Assembly (NCBI RefSeq): GCF_043099285.1
Contig: NZ_CP170723.1
Coordinates: 3,782,001 to 3,846,000 of the forward strand
Origin: Oryzobacter telluris
GTDB lineage: Bacteria; Actinomycetota; Actinomycetes; Actinomycetales; Dermatophilaceae
Reading direction: 5' to 3'
Length of the DNA: 64,000 nt
The notes under the pieces were generated by a model that searched no databases, was not told where the DNA came from, and worked only from the letters and a program-made list of their open reading frames with translations. The position numbers were made by a program, and so were the translations under genes. Within the stretch, counting starts at the first letter, position 1. Each line of letters starts with the position of its first letter. This document shows positions 42,105 through 49,357 of the stretch, one piece after another.

Positions 42105-42761
42105 TCAGCGCTGCATGCGGGGGTCATCCGTGGGGTCGGCGTACTCGCGCGGACAGCCGTCGGTGGCGGCGGCCGGGCGCAGCTCGAAGTGCCAGGGCTC
42201 GTTGCGGAAGATCTGGCACAACCCGTACGCGGCGCCGTGGCGCGACAGCCAGGTGGTGGCTTCGCCGTTCCCCATGTCGACCGCGTCGCCGGAGACGTGG
42301 GGCGAGGTGGCGGGTGTGGCGACCCAGCGGGCCGCCTTGGCGCGGGAGCCGTACTGCGAGACCGCGTCCTCGAGGAGCTGCTCCTGGTAGGTCTTCGACC
42401 GCCAGCCGCTGTTGAGGGTGAGCACGACGCCGTCGCCCTCGGCATCGGCGGCAGCCCGGCGCAACGCCTTGAGGAGGGCCGGGTCCAAGCGGGCCACACC
42501 GGGATACGTATCGAACACGGTGGCGCCGTCGGGGAGGCGACCGTCGGCGGTCCCGAGCCCACCGTCCTCCCTCGACCCGGGCGGACCGGGCGGGGCGTCG
42601 AGCACCGCGGTGCTCAGCCCGTCCTCGGTGGTCGCCGGCACCGCGACGCTGATCGGTCCGCGCGACGACGAGGCCGGCGGGGCGCTGCATCCGGCGACAC
42701 CGACGACACAGAGCGCCACGAGCACCACGGCGAGCGCGGGCGACGGGCGGCGACGGGTCAT
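42105..42761 (-). CDS. VanY-like D-Ala-D-Ala carboxypeptidase (lipoprotein)
   Basis: A 218-residue Zn peptidase of the VanY/DacB-M15 type. A lipoprotein signal ends VGVAGCSAP. The catalytic motifs are SGWRS, the HxxxxxxD zinc pair in TSPHVSGDAVDMG and the late EPWHFE. It would trim the terminal D-Ala of peptidoglycan stem peptides at the outer face of the membrane. ATG 42761 begins a normal signal (MTRRRPSPALAVV); ATG 42782 is also in frame. It is divergent from an OmpR-type two-component system, an arrangement like vanY/vanRS, but no vanHAX genes are here. Confidence 0.9.
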   Translation of the reverse strand: MTRRRPSPALAVVLVALCVVGVAGCSAPPASSSRGPISVAVPATTEDGLSTAVLDAPPGPPGSREDGGLGTADGRLPDGATVFDTYPGVARLDPALLKALRRAAADAEGDGVVLTLNSGWRSKTYQEQLLEDAVSQYGSRAKAARWVATPATSPHVSGDAVDMGNGEATTWLSRHGAAYGLCQIFRNEPWHFELRPAAATDGCPREYADPTDDPRMQR

Positions 42762-42857
42762 GAGGGCGGGGGCGTAGGGCATGCCGACCAGTCAAGGCAG
42801 CGGCACGTTGCCGGCACGTATGCCCTTCTCGATACGCCGACGATACGAACGCGTCCC

Positions 42858-42863
42858 TACGAT
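42858..42863 (+). promoter_or_regulatory. -10 box of a probable leaderless promoter
   Basis: TACGAT ends exactly 7 nt before ATG 42870 of the response regulator. CGATACG occurs twice just upstream (42830-42846 region), which could be a response-regulator direct repeat. Confidence 0.5.
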
Positions 42864-42869
42864 CGGGGC

Positions 42870-43541
42870 ATGCGTGTGCTGGTGGTCGAGGACGAGCCCC
42901 TCCTCGCGGGCGCCATCCGCGACGGCCTGCGGCTCGAGGCGATCGCCGCCGACACCGCCGGCGACGGCGACACCGCCATGGAGCTGCTGGGCCTCAACGC
43001 CTACGACATCGCCGTGCTCGACCGCGACATCCCCGGCCCCTCGGGCGACGAGGTCGCCCGCCACATCGTGGCCTCGGGCAGCGGCATCCCGATCCTCATG
43101 CTCACCGCCGCCGACCGCCTCGACGACAAGGCCTCCGGCTTCGAGCTCGGCGCCGACGACTACCTCACCAAGCCGTTCCAGCTCCAGGAGCTCGTCCTCC
43201 GGCTGCGCGCCCTGGACCGCCGCCGCGGCCACCACCGACCGCCGGTGCGCGAGCTCGCCGGCCTGCGGCTCGACCCGTTCCGCCGCGAGGTCTTCCGCGA
43301 CGGGCGCTACGTCGCCCTGACCCGCAAGCAGTTCGCCGTGCTCGAGGTCCTCGTCGCCGCCGAGGGAGGGGTCGTCAGTGCCGAGGAGCTCCTCGAGCGG
43401 GCGTGGGACGAGAACGCCGACCCGTTCACCAACGCCGTGCGCATCACCGTCTCCGCCCTGAGGAAGCGCCTGGGCGAGCCGTGGGTCATCGCCACCGTCG
43501 CCGGGGTCGGGTACCGCATCGACACGCCGTCGGATGGCTAG
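42870..43541 (+). CDS. OmpR/PhoB-family response regulator
   Basis: A 223-residue regulator. The receiver has the acidic pair E7-D8, phospho-acceptor Asp51 in IAVLDRDIPGPSG, the Thr in MLTAADR and the Lys in DDYLTKPF. The winged helix has LTRKQFAVLEVLVAAEGGVVSAEELLERAW and RITVSALRKRLGEPWVIATVAGVGYRI. It overlaps the kinase gene by 8 nt. Divergent from the VanY-like gene, which it probably controls. Confidence 0.94.
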   Translation: MRVLVVEDEPLLAGAIRDGLRLEAIAADTAGDGDTAMELLGLNAYDIAVLDRDIPGPSGDEVARHIVASGSGIPILMLTAADRLDDKASGFELGADDYLTKPFQLQELVLRLRALDRRRGHHRPPVRELAGLRLDPFRREVFRDGRYVALTRKQFAVLEVLVAAEGGVVSAEELLERAWDENADPFTNAVRITVSALRKRLGEPWVIATVAGVGYRIDTPSDG

Positions 43542-44628
43542 GCCGCCGGGCCTGAGCGTCCGGGCCAGGCTGACGCTCAGCTACGCGGCCTTCGTCATGG
43601 TCGCAGGAGCGCTGCTCATCGCGACGGCGTGGCTCTTCATCCTGCGCTACGTGCCCGACCAGGCGACCTTCGGCCCGGGTCCGTGGCAACCGACGCGCAC
43701 GGACCTGAAGAACGCGTTCGTGCCGCGGGCGTTCCAGGCCATGGCCGTGCTCCTGGTCTTCGGACTGGTCGGTGGGTGGTGGCTCGCCGGCCGGATGCTC
43801 GCGCCGCTGTCCCGCATCACCGAGGCGACGCGCACCGTCGCCGGCGGATCGTTGTCGCACCGGATCCGCCTCGAGGGCAGGGAGGACGAGTTCCGCGAGC
43901 TCGCCGACGCCTTCGACACGATGGTCGCCCGGCTCGACGCCCAGGTCGCCGAGCAGCAGCGCTTCGCCGCCAACGCCTCCCACGAGCTGCGCACCCCTCT
44001 CGCGATCACCCAGACCCTCCTCGACGTCGCCCGCAGGGACCCCGCCCACGACCACCGCGAGCTGCTCGACCGGCTCCACCACGTCAACAGCCGCGCCGTC
44101 GGGCTCACCGAGGCCCTGCTCCTGCTCAGCCGCGCCGACCAGGGCAGCTTGGCCCGCGAGGGGGTCGACCTGTCGCTGCTCGCGGAGGACGCGGCCGAGA
44201 CCCTGCTCCCCCTCGCCGAGGCCCGGGGCGCCACCATCGAGACCTCGGGTGAGGCCGCGCCGACCGTGGGGTCGCGCCCCCTCCTGCAACAGCTCGTGAC
44301 CAACCTCGTGCACAACGCGGTCGTCCACAACCTGCCCACCGGTGGCACCGTGCGGGTCACCACCGGCACCGAGCCGGAGGCCGCCCTCCTCACCGTGGAG
44401 AACACCGGGGAGCCGCTGACCGCCGCGCTGGTGTCCACCCTCACCGAGCCGTTCCAGCGCGGGACGGCGCGCACCCACACCGACCACGCCGGCACCGGCC
44501 TCGGGCTGGCCATCGTCGACAGCATCGCCCGCGCCCACGGCGGGACCCTCGCCCTGGCCCCGCGGGCCGAGGGCGGGCTCGTCGTCATCGTGCGCCTGCC
44601 GGCGGCAGCACCAGAGGATGTTCGCTAG
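43534..44628 (+). CDS. Sensor histidine kinase (OmpR-system partner)
   Basis: A 364-residue kinase. Two membrane helices (about 15-37 and 67-87) enclose a very short outside loop of about 30 residues, so it probably senses within the membrane or at the cell envelope. HAMP follows (LAPLSRITEATRTVAGG). The H box is FAANASHELRTPLAIT with His150. N box NLVHNAVVHN, a reduced D box ENTGEPL and G box GTGLGLAIVDSIARAHGG. The short loop is like kinases that respond to cell-wall antibiotics. The gene ends 1 nt from the convergent alpha/beta hydrolase stop. Confidence 0.93.
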   Translation: MARPPGLSVRARLTLSYAAFVMVAGALLIATAWLFILRYVPDQATFGPGPWQPTRTDLKNAFVPRAFQAMAVLLVFGLVGGWWLAGRMLAPLSRITEATRTVAGGSLSHRIRLEGREDEFRELADAFDTMVARLDAQVAEQQRFAANASHELRTPLAITQTLLDVARRDPAHDHRELLDRLHHVNSRAVGLTEALLLLSRADQGSLAREGVDLSLLAEDAAETLLPLAEARGATIETSGEAAPTVGSRPLLQQLVTNLVHNAVVHNLPTGGTVRVTTGTEPEAALLTVENTGEPLTAALVSTLTEPFQRGTARTHTDHAGTGLGLAIVDSIARAHGGTLALAPRAEGGLVVIVRLPAAAPEDVR

Positions 44629-44629
44629 C

Positions 44630-45514
44630 TCAGAGGTGCCCGTCGAAGAACTCGGCGACGCCGTCGGGCTGCTCGGTGACGTACCGGTACCCGGCATACC
44701 GATCCGTCGAGGGGTACTCGACCAGGGGCAGGGCATGCGGCGTCGCCGCCACCATCGAGCGGACGTCGTCCATCGACCCCCACTGGTCACCCGTGCCCTG
44801 CACGTAGCGGACCACGGTGTCCCCCAGCTGTTTCGCCGGGACCGCGGGGTTCTCACTGCTCGGCCGCGGCGCCCGCAGGACCCAGTAGACGAGGTCCATC
44901 GAGCGGCTCATGAACGGACCGAGCGGACCGAGGACGTCGCGCGCGAAGTTCGCGTTGAAGTGCGCCACGACCGCCGGCTGGACCGCCAGCACCGCCCGCA
45001 CCGGCTGACAGCGGGGCACGGCGTAGATCGCGGCGTTTCCACCCATCGAGCAGCCGAGGATCCCCACGCGTGCCGGGTCGACCCCGGTCCGCGTCCGGAC
45101 GTGCTCGACGGCCGCCACCACGTCGGCGGACTCCCGCAGCCCGAAGGTCACCGGGCGCCGGTCGTCGCTGAGCCCGTGGTTGGGCAGGTCGAACAGGAGC
45201 ACGGAGATCCCCGCGGCGACGAGCGCCTTCGTCGCCGGGAGGAAGTCGACCGCCCGGTCCTCGAACGGCGCCAGGCCCGCCACGTTGCCCAGCCGGTTCC
45301 AGAGCCAGCCGTGCACGACGACCACCGCGGGACCGGCCGGAACCGGCTCGCCCGCAACCCGGTTCGGCGTCACGAACCAGCCGCGCAGCACCACCCCGTC
45401 GGCCGAGGGGAACTCGGCCTCCTCGTACGCCAGGCCGACGTCGGCGGGGGTGCGGTCCGGGGCGTGGTGCGCCGCGAACATCATCAGGCGGGTGAGGACG
45501 AACGGGTTGGGCAC
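44630..45514 (-). CDS. Alpha/beta hydrolase of the alpha-dioxygenase operon
   Basis: A 294-residue hydrolase. Features are VVVVHGWLWNRLGN (oxyanion strand), VLLFDLPNHGLSDDRRP, the nucleophile elbow ILGCSMGGNAAIY with Ser, and a late region YVQGTGDQWGSMDDVRSM. It resembles the acyl-peptidase/dienelactone-type cytoplasmic esterases. No signal peptide. The start is uncertain: GTG 45514 is 5 nt after the P450 stop, without a strong ribosome site. As fourth gene of the operon it may free the fatty acid substrate from an ester or act on the oxidised product; that is inference. Confidence 0.85.
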   Translation of the reverse strand: MPNPFVLTRLMMFAAHHAPDRTPADVGLAYEEAEFPSADGVVLRGWFVTPNRVAGEPVPAGPAVVVVHGWLWNRLGNVAGLAPFEDRAVDFLPATKALVAAGISVLLFDLPNHGLSDDRRPVTFGLRESADVVAAVEHVRTRTGVDPARVGILGCSMGGNAAIYAVPRCQPVRAVLAVQPAVVAHFNANFARDVLGPLGPFMSRSMDLVYWVLRAPRPSSENPAVPAKQLGDTVVRYVQGTGDQWGSMDDVRSMVAATPHALPLVEYPSTDRYAGYRYVTEQPDGVAEFFDGHL

Positions 45515-45519
45515 CGGCG

Positions 45520-46878
45520 TCAGCCCGCGTCGACCGGCCCGGACGCGCCTGCGCGTGCGGTGGCCGGCAGCATCGTCACCCGCAACCCCGACTCGGGCAG
45601 CGGGAACAGCTCGTTGCTCAGCGTGAGGTCCTGGTCGGGCAGGTCCCACGTGCCGCGCCGCAGCATCAGGGCGAGGTACATCGTGACGGCCACGGTGACG
45701 ATGTCCTCACCGGGACACCGGTGCCCGCCCCGCTCCCCGTCGCCGTGGGGGACGTAGCTGCCCGGCGCCAGGGCGGCCTCGGCCTCCGGGAGGAAGCGGT
45801 CGGGCTCGAAGAGGTCGGCGTCCTCGTGCACGTCGTCGCTGCGCATCGTGATGTGGATGGCGGCGATCGCGCCCCACCCGGCGGGCACCCGGTACCCGTC
45901 GATCTCCATCTCGCGGGTCGCCTTGCCGAAGAAGTTCGCCGAGTTCATCGCGAAGTAGCGGCGCACCTCCTTGGAGATCTGGCGCAGGTAGACGAGCCGG
46001 TCGAGGTCGTCCATCGTCAGGGGGCCGTCCGGGGCGACCTCGAGGACCTCACGCCGGGCGCGCTCCATGATTCCGGCGTCCTGACCCAGGGCCATCGTCG
46101 CCAGGGTCAGGGGCACGAAGTAGCCGCCCTGGCTGGCGAAGATGAGGTGGAGGACGTCGCCGCGCAGCTTGGCCCGCGGCACACCGTGCTCGTCGGCGGC
46201 CGCGATCATCCGGGAGACGACGTCGTCGTACTCTCCCGGCCGGGCCGCCTCGTGCCGCGCGATCGACGCGTCGATGATCGCGAAGAGCCGGTCGCGCGCC
46301 TTGACCGCCTTGCCGTACGGCATCCCCGGCACGGGCACCGGGATGGTCTGGAACGCCGCCCGCATCGCCGACCCGACCTCGCGGATCTCGTCGGCCGCGG
46401 CGTCGCTCTCGTCGCCGAGGTACATGAACCCGGTGAGCCGCGCGCTCATCCGCTCGAGGTCGGGGCGCACGTGCGCCCATCCCGCGTCCGCCCACCCGTC
46501 GATGGTGCGCTCCATCACCGCCTGCATCCGCGGGACGTAGGCCGAGATGGCCTCCCGGGTGCGGACCCCGTGCAGCATGACGTCCTTGCGGCTGCGGTGC
46601 TCGGGCCCGTCCTCCAGCGCCAGGGAACGCAGGAAGATCTGCTCGACGGAGATGGGGTCGCTGCTCCCCCGCTCGATGGCGGGGTCGGTCGCGAAGCGGT
46701 GGAACGCCTCCGCCCCCGACAGCACGACGAAGTTGATGCCGAAGAGCCGGGTCTTGAAGATCGGGCCGTACTTCTCGAAGCGCTCGGTGTAGAAGCCGTG
46801 GTTGTTCGCGGCGATGCTCGCGGTCTCGCCGAGCCACGGGAGCCCGAGCCGCCCGGGCGGGAGGGGCGCCTTGGTCAC
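45520..46878 (-). CDS. Cytochrome P450 without the usual O2-activation motif
   Basis: A 452-residue P450. The ExxR pair is in ISKEVRRYFAMN; the PERF-like region is DADLFEPDRFLPE; the heme loop is PHGDGERGGHRCPGED with ligand Cys388. The usual Phe of FxxGxxxC is not seen. The I-helix region has FASQGGYFVPL where most P450s have (A/G)Gx(D/E)T, so the acid/alcohol pair for O2 cleavage is missing. That is the state of P450s that use a peroxide or hydroperoxide (CYP152, CYP74, fungal Ppo). GTG 46878 overlaps the NTF2 stop (GTGA). It may rearrange or use the hydroperoxide made by the dioxygenase two genes upstream. Confidence 0.9.
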   Translation of the reverse strand: MTKAPLPPGRLGLPWLGETASIAANNHGFYTERFEKYGPIFKTRLFGINFVVLSGAEAFHRFATDPAIERGSSDPISVEQIFLRSLALEDGPEHRSRKDVMLHGVRTREAISAYVPRMQAVMERTIDGWADAGWAHVRPDLERMSARLTGFMYLGDESDAAADEIREVGSAMRAAFQTIPVPVPGMPYGKAVKARDRLFAIIDASIARHEAARPGEYDDVVSRMIAAADEHGVPRAKLRGDVLHLIFASQGGYFVPLTLATMALGQDAGIMERARREVLEVAPDGPLTMDDLDRLVYLRQISKEVRRYFAMNSANFFGKATREMEIDGYRVPAGWGAIAAIHITMRSDDVHEDADLFEPDRFLPEAEAALAPGSYVPHGDGERGGHRCPGEDIVTVAVTMYLALMLRRGTWDLPDQDLTLSNELFPLPESGLRVTMLPATARAGASGPVDAG

Positions 46879-47354
46879 GCGGTCTTCCGCTTCTTGAGGA
46901 AGGACGTCACCGGCGAGCTGACCCACGAGCCGCGGAAGACCCAGTTGATCATCATCTGGTTCCACTCGTGGAGCCAGTACTCCTTGATCAGGTGGTTCTC
47001 GTCGAGGATGAACAGCCCGACGGCCCGCCCCGGGAGCTTCTTGAACGGGGTCTTGATCGTGTACCTGATGACGACCGAGGTGTAGACCTCGCCGCACAGG
47101 ATGTCGAGGACCTCGCCCTCGAAGACGCCGTCCTGCACGAACTGCGCCAGCTGCGTGTAGAGCCCGACGATGTCGTCGGTGGTGCGGTAGTCGCCGGACA
47201 TCTGGTTCTGGCCGGGGTAGTGGATGACGGCGTCCGGGGCGAGCAGCCCGCGGAAGGTCACCATGTCGGCCGACATCAGCGCGTCCCAGTAGGTCTTGAT
47301 CAGCTGGATCCGCGCCTGGCGGTCCCGCTCGACGTCGGTGGTCGGTTCGGTCAT
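46875..47354 (-). CDS. NTF2-like (SnoaL-fold) protein
   Basis: A 159-residue protein of the NTF2/SnoaL-like fold. RIQLIKTYWDALMSADMVTFRGLLAPDAVIHYPG is the typical cone-shaped N-terminal part, followed by TTDDIVGLYTQLAQFV, beta strands with YTSVVIRYTIKT and VGLFILDENHLIKEYWLHEW. The fold serves as isomerase, dehydratase or simple ligand binder. It is coupled to the dioxygenase (ATGA) and to the P450 (GTGA), which implies a fixed ratio and maybe a complex. Possible task: bind or turn over the unstable 2-hydroperoxide; inference only. Confidence 0.88.
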   Translation of the reverse strand: MTEPTTDVERDRQARIQLIKTYWDALMSADMVTFRGLLAPDAVIHYPGQNQMSGDYRTTDDIVGLYTQLAQFVQDGVFEGEVLDILCGEVYTSVVIRYTIKTPFKKLPGRAVGLFILDENHLIKEYWLHEWNQMMINWVFRGSWVSSPVTSFLKKRKTA

Positions 47355-49171
47355 CGCTGCTCCTCCCGGCGCCCCGTGCGCTTCCACGGGGCGAAGGCGT
47401 TCTGCACACCCCGCAGGGCCGGGGCGAGCTCGGGGTAGTGCCGCAGGAGGACCGACCCCATGGAGGCGTCCGAGACCCAGTCGAGCCCCGTCTGCGTGTA
47501 GTACTCCGCGGTGTAGCAGTTGGTGAGGAAGCGGTCGCTCTTGAGCCGTCGCGACGCCATCAGGATGAAGACGCGAAAAGCGGTGTCGCTGAACCCGAAT
47601 CCCTTGGGTGGCGTCTCGGCGTGCATGCCGATCTGGAGGTCGACGCGCTCGACGTCGCCGTACATCTCCTCGAGCTCGCGCGCCCAGACCGGGTTGTCGG
47701 TGAGCTCGGCGAAGGTGGCGGCCGGCTTGAGGTGCAGCTGGCGGCGGAACTCGTTGTAGCGCGGCACCCCCCGCTCGCGGTCGCGGATGATGTCGACCGC
47801 ACCGAGGTCGAGGCGGACGCCGTCGGGGAGGGTGAGGTCCTGCAGCCAGCGGGGGAAGTTGTGCAGGACGACCGCGCCGGGGTGCTGGGTGCCGAAGGAG
47901 TAGAGCAGGTCGGACGGCTGGATCTCGCCGGCCACGACCTTCTCGGCGTTCTTGAGGATGATCTCCTCGAACGCGGCGGTGTCGAGCACCTCGTCGGCCT
48001 CGACGGAGCGGATCTCCAGCTCGTCCGGGAGCAGCGGGTGCAGCCGGTACACCGACACGAACTCCTCGGTCAGCTGGTACGGCGCCCCGTGGTGGTCGGT
48101 GGGCGACCCCGGGATGCCGCTGATCTCCTCGCTGCTGCCGAGCCGGCCGAACATCCGGTGCAGCTTCTCGCCGGTGAGCCCCCACCAGTTGACGCGCATG
48201 CCCACGGTCAGCGCGGGGTGGCCGATGATCGCCGGCGTCCACTCCACCGTGTGGATCTTGGCGATGATCGCGGAGTTGACGAGCTGGGCCGTGCCGAACA
48301 GCTCGTCGTCGCTCATCTGCGGGTGCGCCTTCTTCAGCGCGTCACAGATCGCGTTGTGCTCCAACGTGAACAGCGTGTGCAGCAGCCCGAGACCCACCCA
48401 CCAGTTCTCGCTGAACCCGGTGACGGCGGTGCCCGTGGCGACGTCGACCGGGAGGCGGCCGTTCTCCACGACGAGCTTGCCGTCGACGAAGGTCCGCACG
48501 CGCTGCTGCTTCTCCGGCGAGCTGCCGTAGATGCCCGAGGAGTCCCACCAGTGCGACTCGCTGTTGACGTACGTGGGCGGCAGGTGGGCGTCGGCGTCGG
48601 TGCGCGTGGGGTCCTGGCGGGTGCGGGGCACGCGCATCGGCGACTCGTGCCACTCGTGGCCGTCCGGGAGGTCGACCTCGATGAGGTCGTCCGGCTCGCG
48701 ACCGTGGGCGAACCAGTCGTGCGTCTGGAACTGGATCCAGGCCGCGGCCAGCAGGTTGAGGGTCGTCGCGGGGACGAACTCCTTGCGGCGCATCAGGGTC
48801 CGGCTGATGGTGTGCGGGTTGGGCTCCATCAGGCCGGGCATCGCCTCGGGGAACGCCTTGTCGAGGGCGACGTTGCGCCCGAACCGGGTTCCCGCCATCC
48901 CCATGTCGGGGTCGGAGAGGTCGTTGTAGGAGCCGTCGGGGGTGCGGAACCGGGCCGCGAGGTGCGGGCACTGGTCGGCCGTGACCGCGGTCCGCCGGGT
49001 GGCGGGGTCGGGGGTGCGCGTGTCGGTGAGGTTGTGCTCGCGCAGCTCGATCCGCAGCGCCATGAGGTTGAACATGCCCGCGAGCCAGGGCAGCTTGTCC
49101 CACGACCTGCGCCCGTTGACCCGCGCAAAGCCGCGGACGAGGACGCGATCGGTCAACGACGGCTTGCTCAT
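47351..49171 (-). CDS. Alpha-dioxygenase-like heme enzyme (COX/animal peroxidase superfamily)
   Basis: A 606-residue protein, close to the size of plant fatty-acid alpha-dioxygenases. It has the distal heme His in AAAWIQFQTHDWFAHG (His151), LLHTLFTLEHNAICDAL, the IAKIHTVEWTPAIIG segment (His307/Thr312, placed like the carboxylate-binding His/Thr of plant enzymes), and VYRLHPLLPDE with catalytic Tyr375 and proximal His378, spaced as the Tyr-x-x-His of cyclooxygenase. No signal peptide. It would add O2 to the alpha carbon of a fatty acid to give a 2-hydroperoxide. GGGAG stands upstream of ATG 49171. First gene of the operon dioxygenase-NTF2-P450-hydrolase. Confidence 0.9.
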   Translation of the reverse strand: MSKPSLTDRVLVRGFARVNGRRSWDKLPWLAGMFNLMALRIELREHNLTDTRTPDPATRRTAVTADQCPHLAARFRTPDGSYNDLSDPDMGMAGTRFGRNVALDKAFPEAMPGLMEPNPHTISRTLMRRKEFVPATTLNLLAAAWIQFQTHDWFAHGREPDDLIEVDLPDGHEWHESPMRVPRTRQDPTRTDADAHLPPTYVNSESHWWDSSGIYGSSPEKQQRVRTFVDGKLVVENGRLPVDVATGTAVTGFSENWWVGLGLLHTLFTLEHNAICDALKKAHPQMSDDELFGTAQLVNSAIIAKIHTVEWTPAIIGHPALTVGMRVNWWGLTGEKLHRMFGRLGSSEEISGIPGSPTDHHGAPYQLTEEFVSVYRLHPLLPDELEIRSVEADEVLDTAAFEEIILKNAEKVVAGEIQPSDLLYSFGTQHPGAVVLHNFPRWLQDLTLPDGVRLDLGAVDIIRDRERGVPRYNEFRRQLHLKPAATFAELTDNPVWARELEEMYGDVERVDLQIGMHAETPPKGFGFSDTAFRVFILMASRRLKSDRFLTNCYTAEYYTQTGLDWVSDASMGSVLLRHYPELAPALRGVQNAFAPWKRTGRREEQR

Positions 49172-49357
49172 GGAGCCCCACTCCCGGATGCTCGACCAGC
49201 GCGTGGCATCGGCGACGCTGCTGCACAGCGTAGGGCTGCGGGCGGGCGGGGCGGAAGGGGTCGAACGTCTTACTCGTGCAGGCACCTCCGGGGTCGCGGA
49301 GGGTGCTCGCGGGGGACCGCCGGACGGCGCCCGGGTCGCCGACCTAGGGTGGAGCGC

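Noticed and set aside
42105..44628. A complete vancomycin-resistance cluster
   Set aside because: Only a VanY-like peptidase and a two-component system are present; no VanH, ligase or VanX homologue is in the window.
45520..46878. Assignment of the P450 to CYP152 fatty-acid peroxygenases
   Set aside because: The GHRCPGE heme loop is similar, but the Arg-Pro pair of the CYP152 I helix is not found, so only a functional analogy is kept.
47351..49171. Plain animal-type peroxidase reading of the heme enzyme
   Set aside because: The WIQFQTHDWF, KIHTVEWT and VYRLHPLLPD motifs and the size fit alpha-dioxygenases much better, including the catalytic Tyr.
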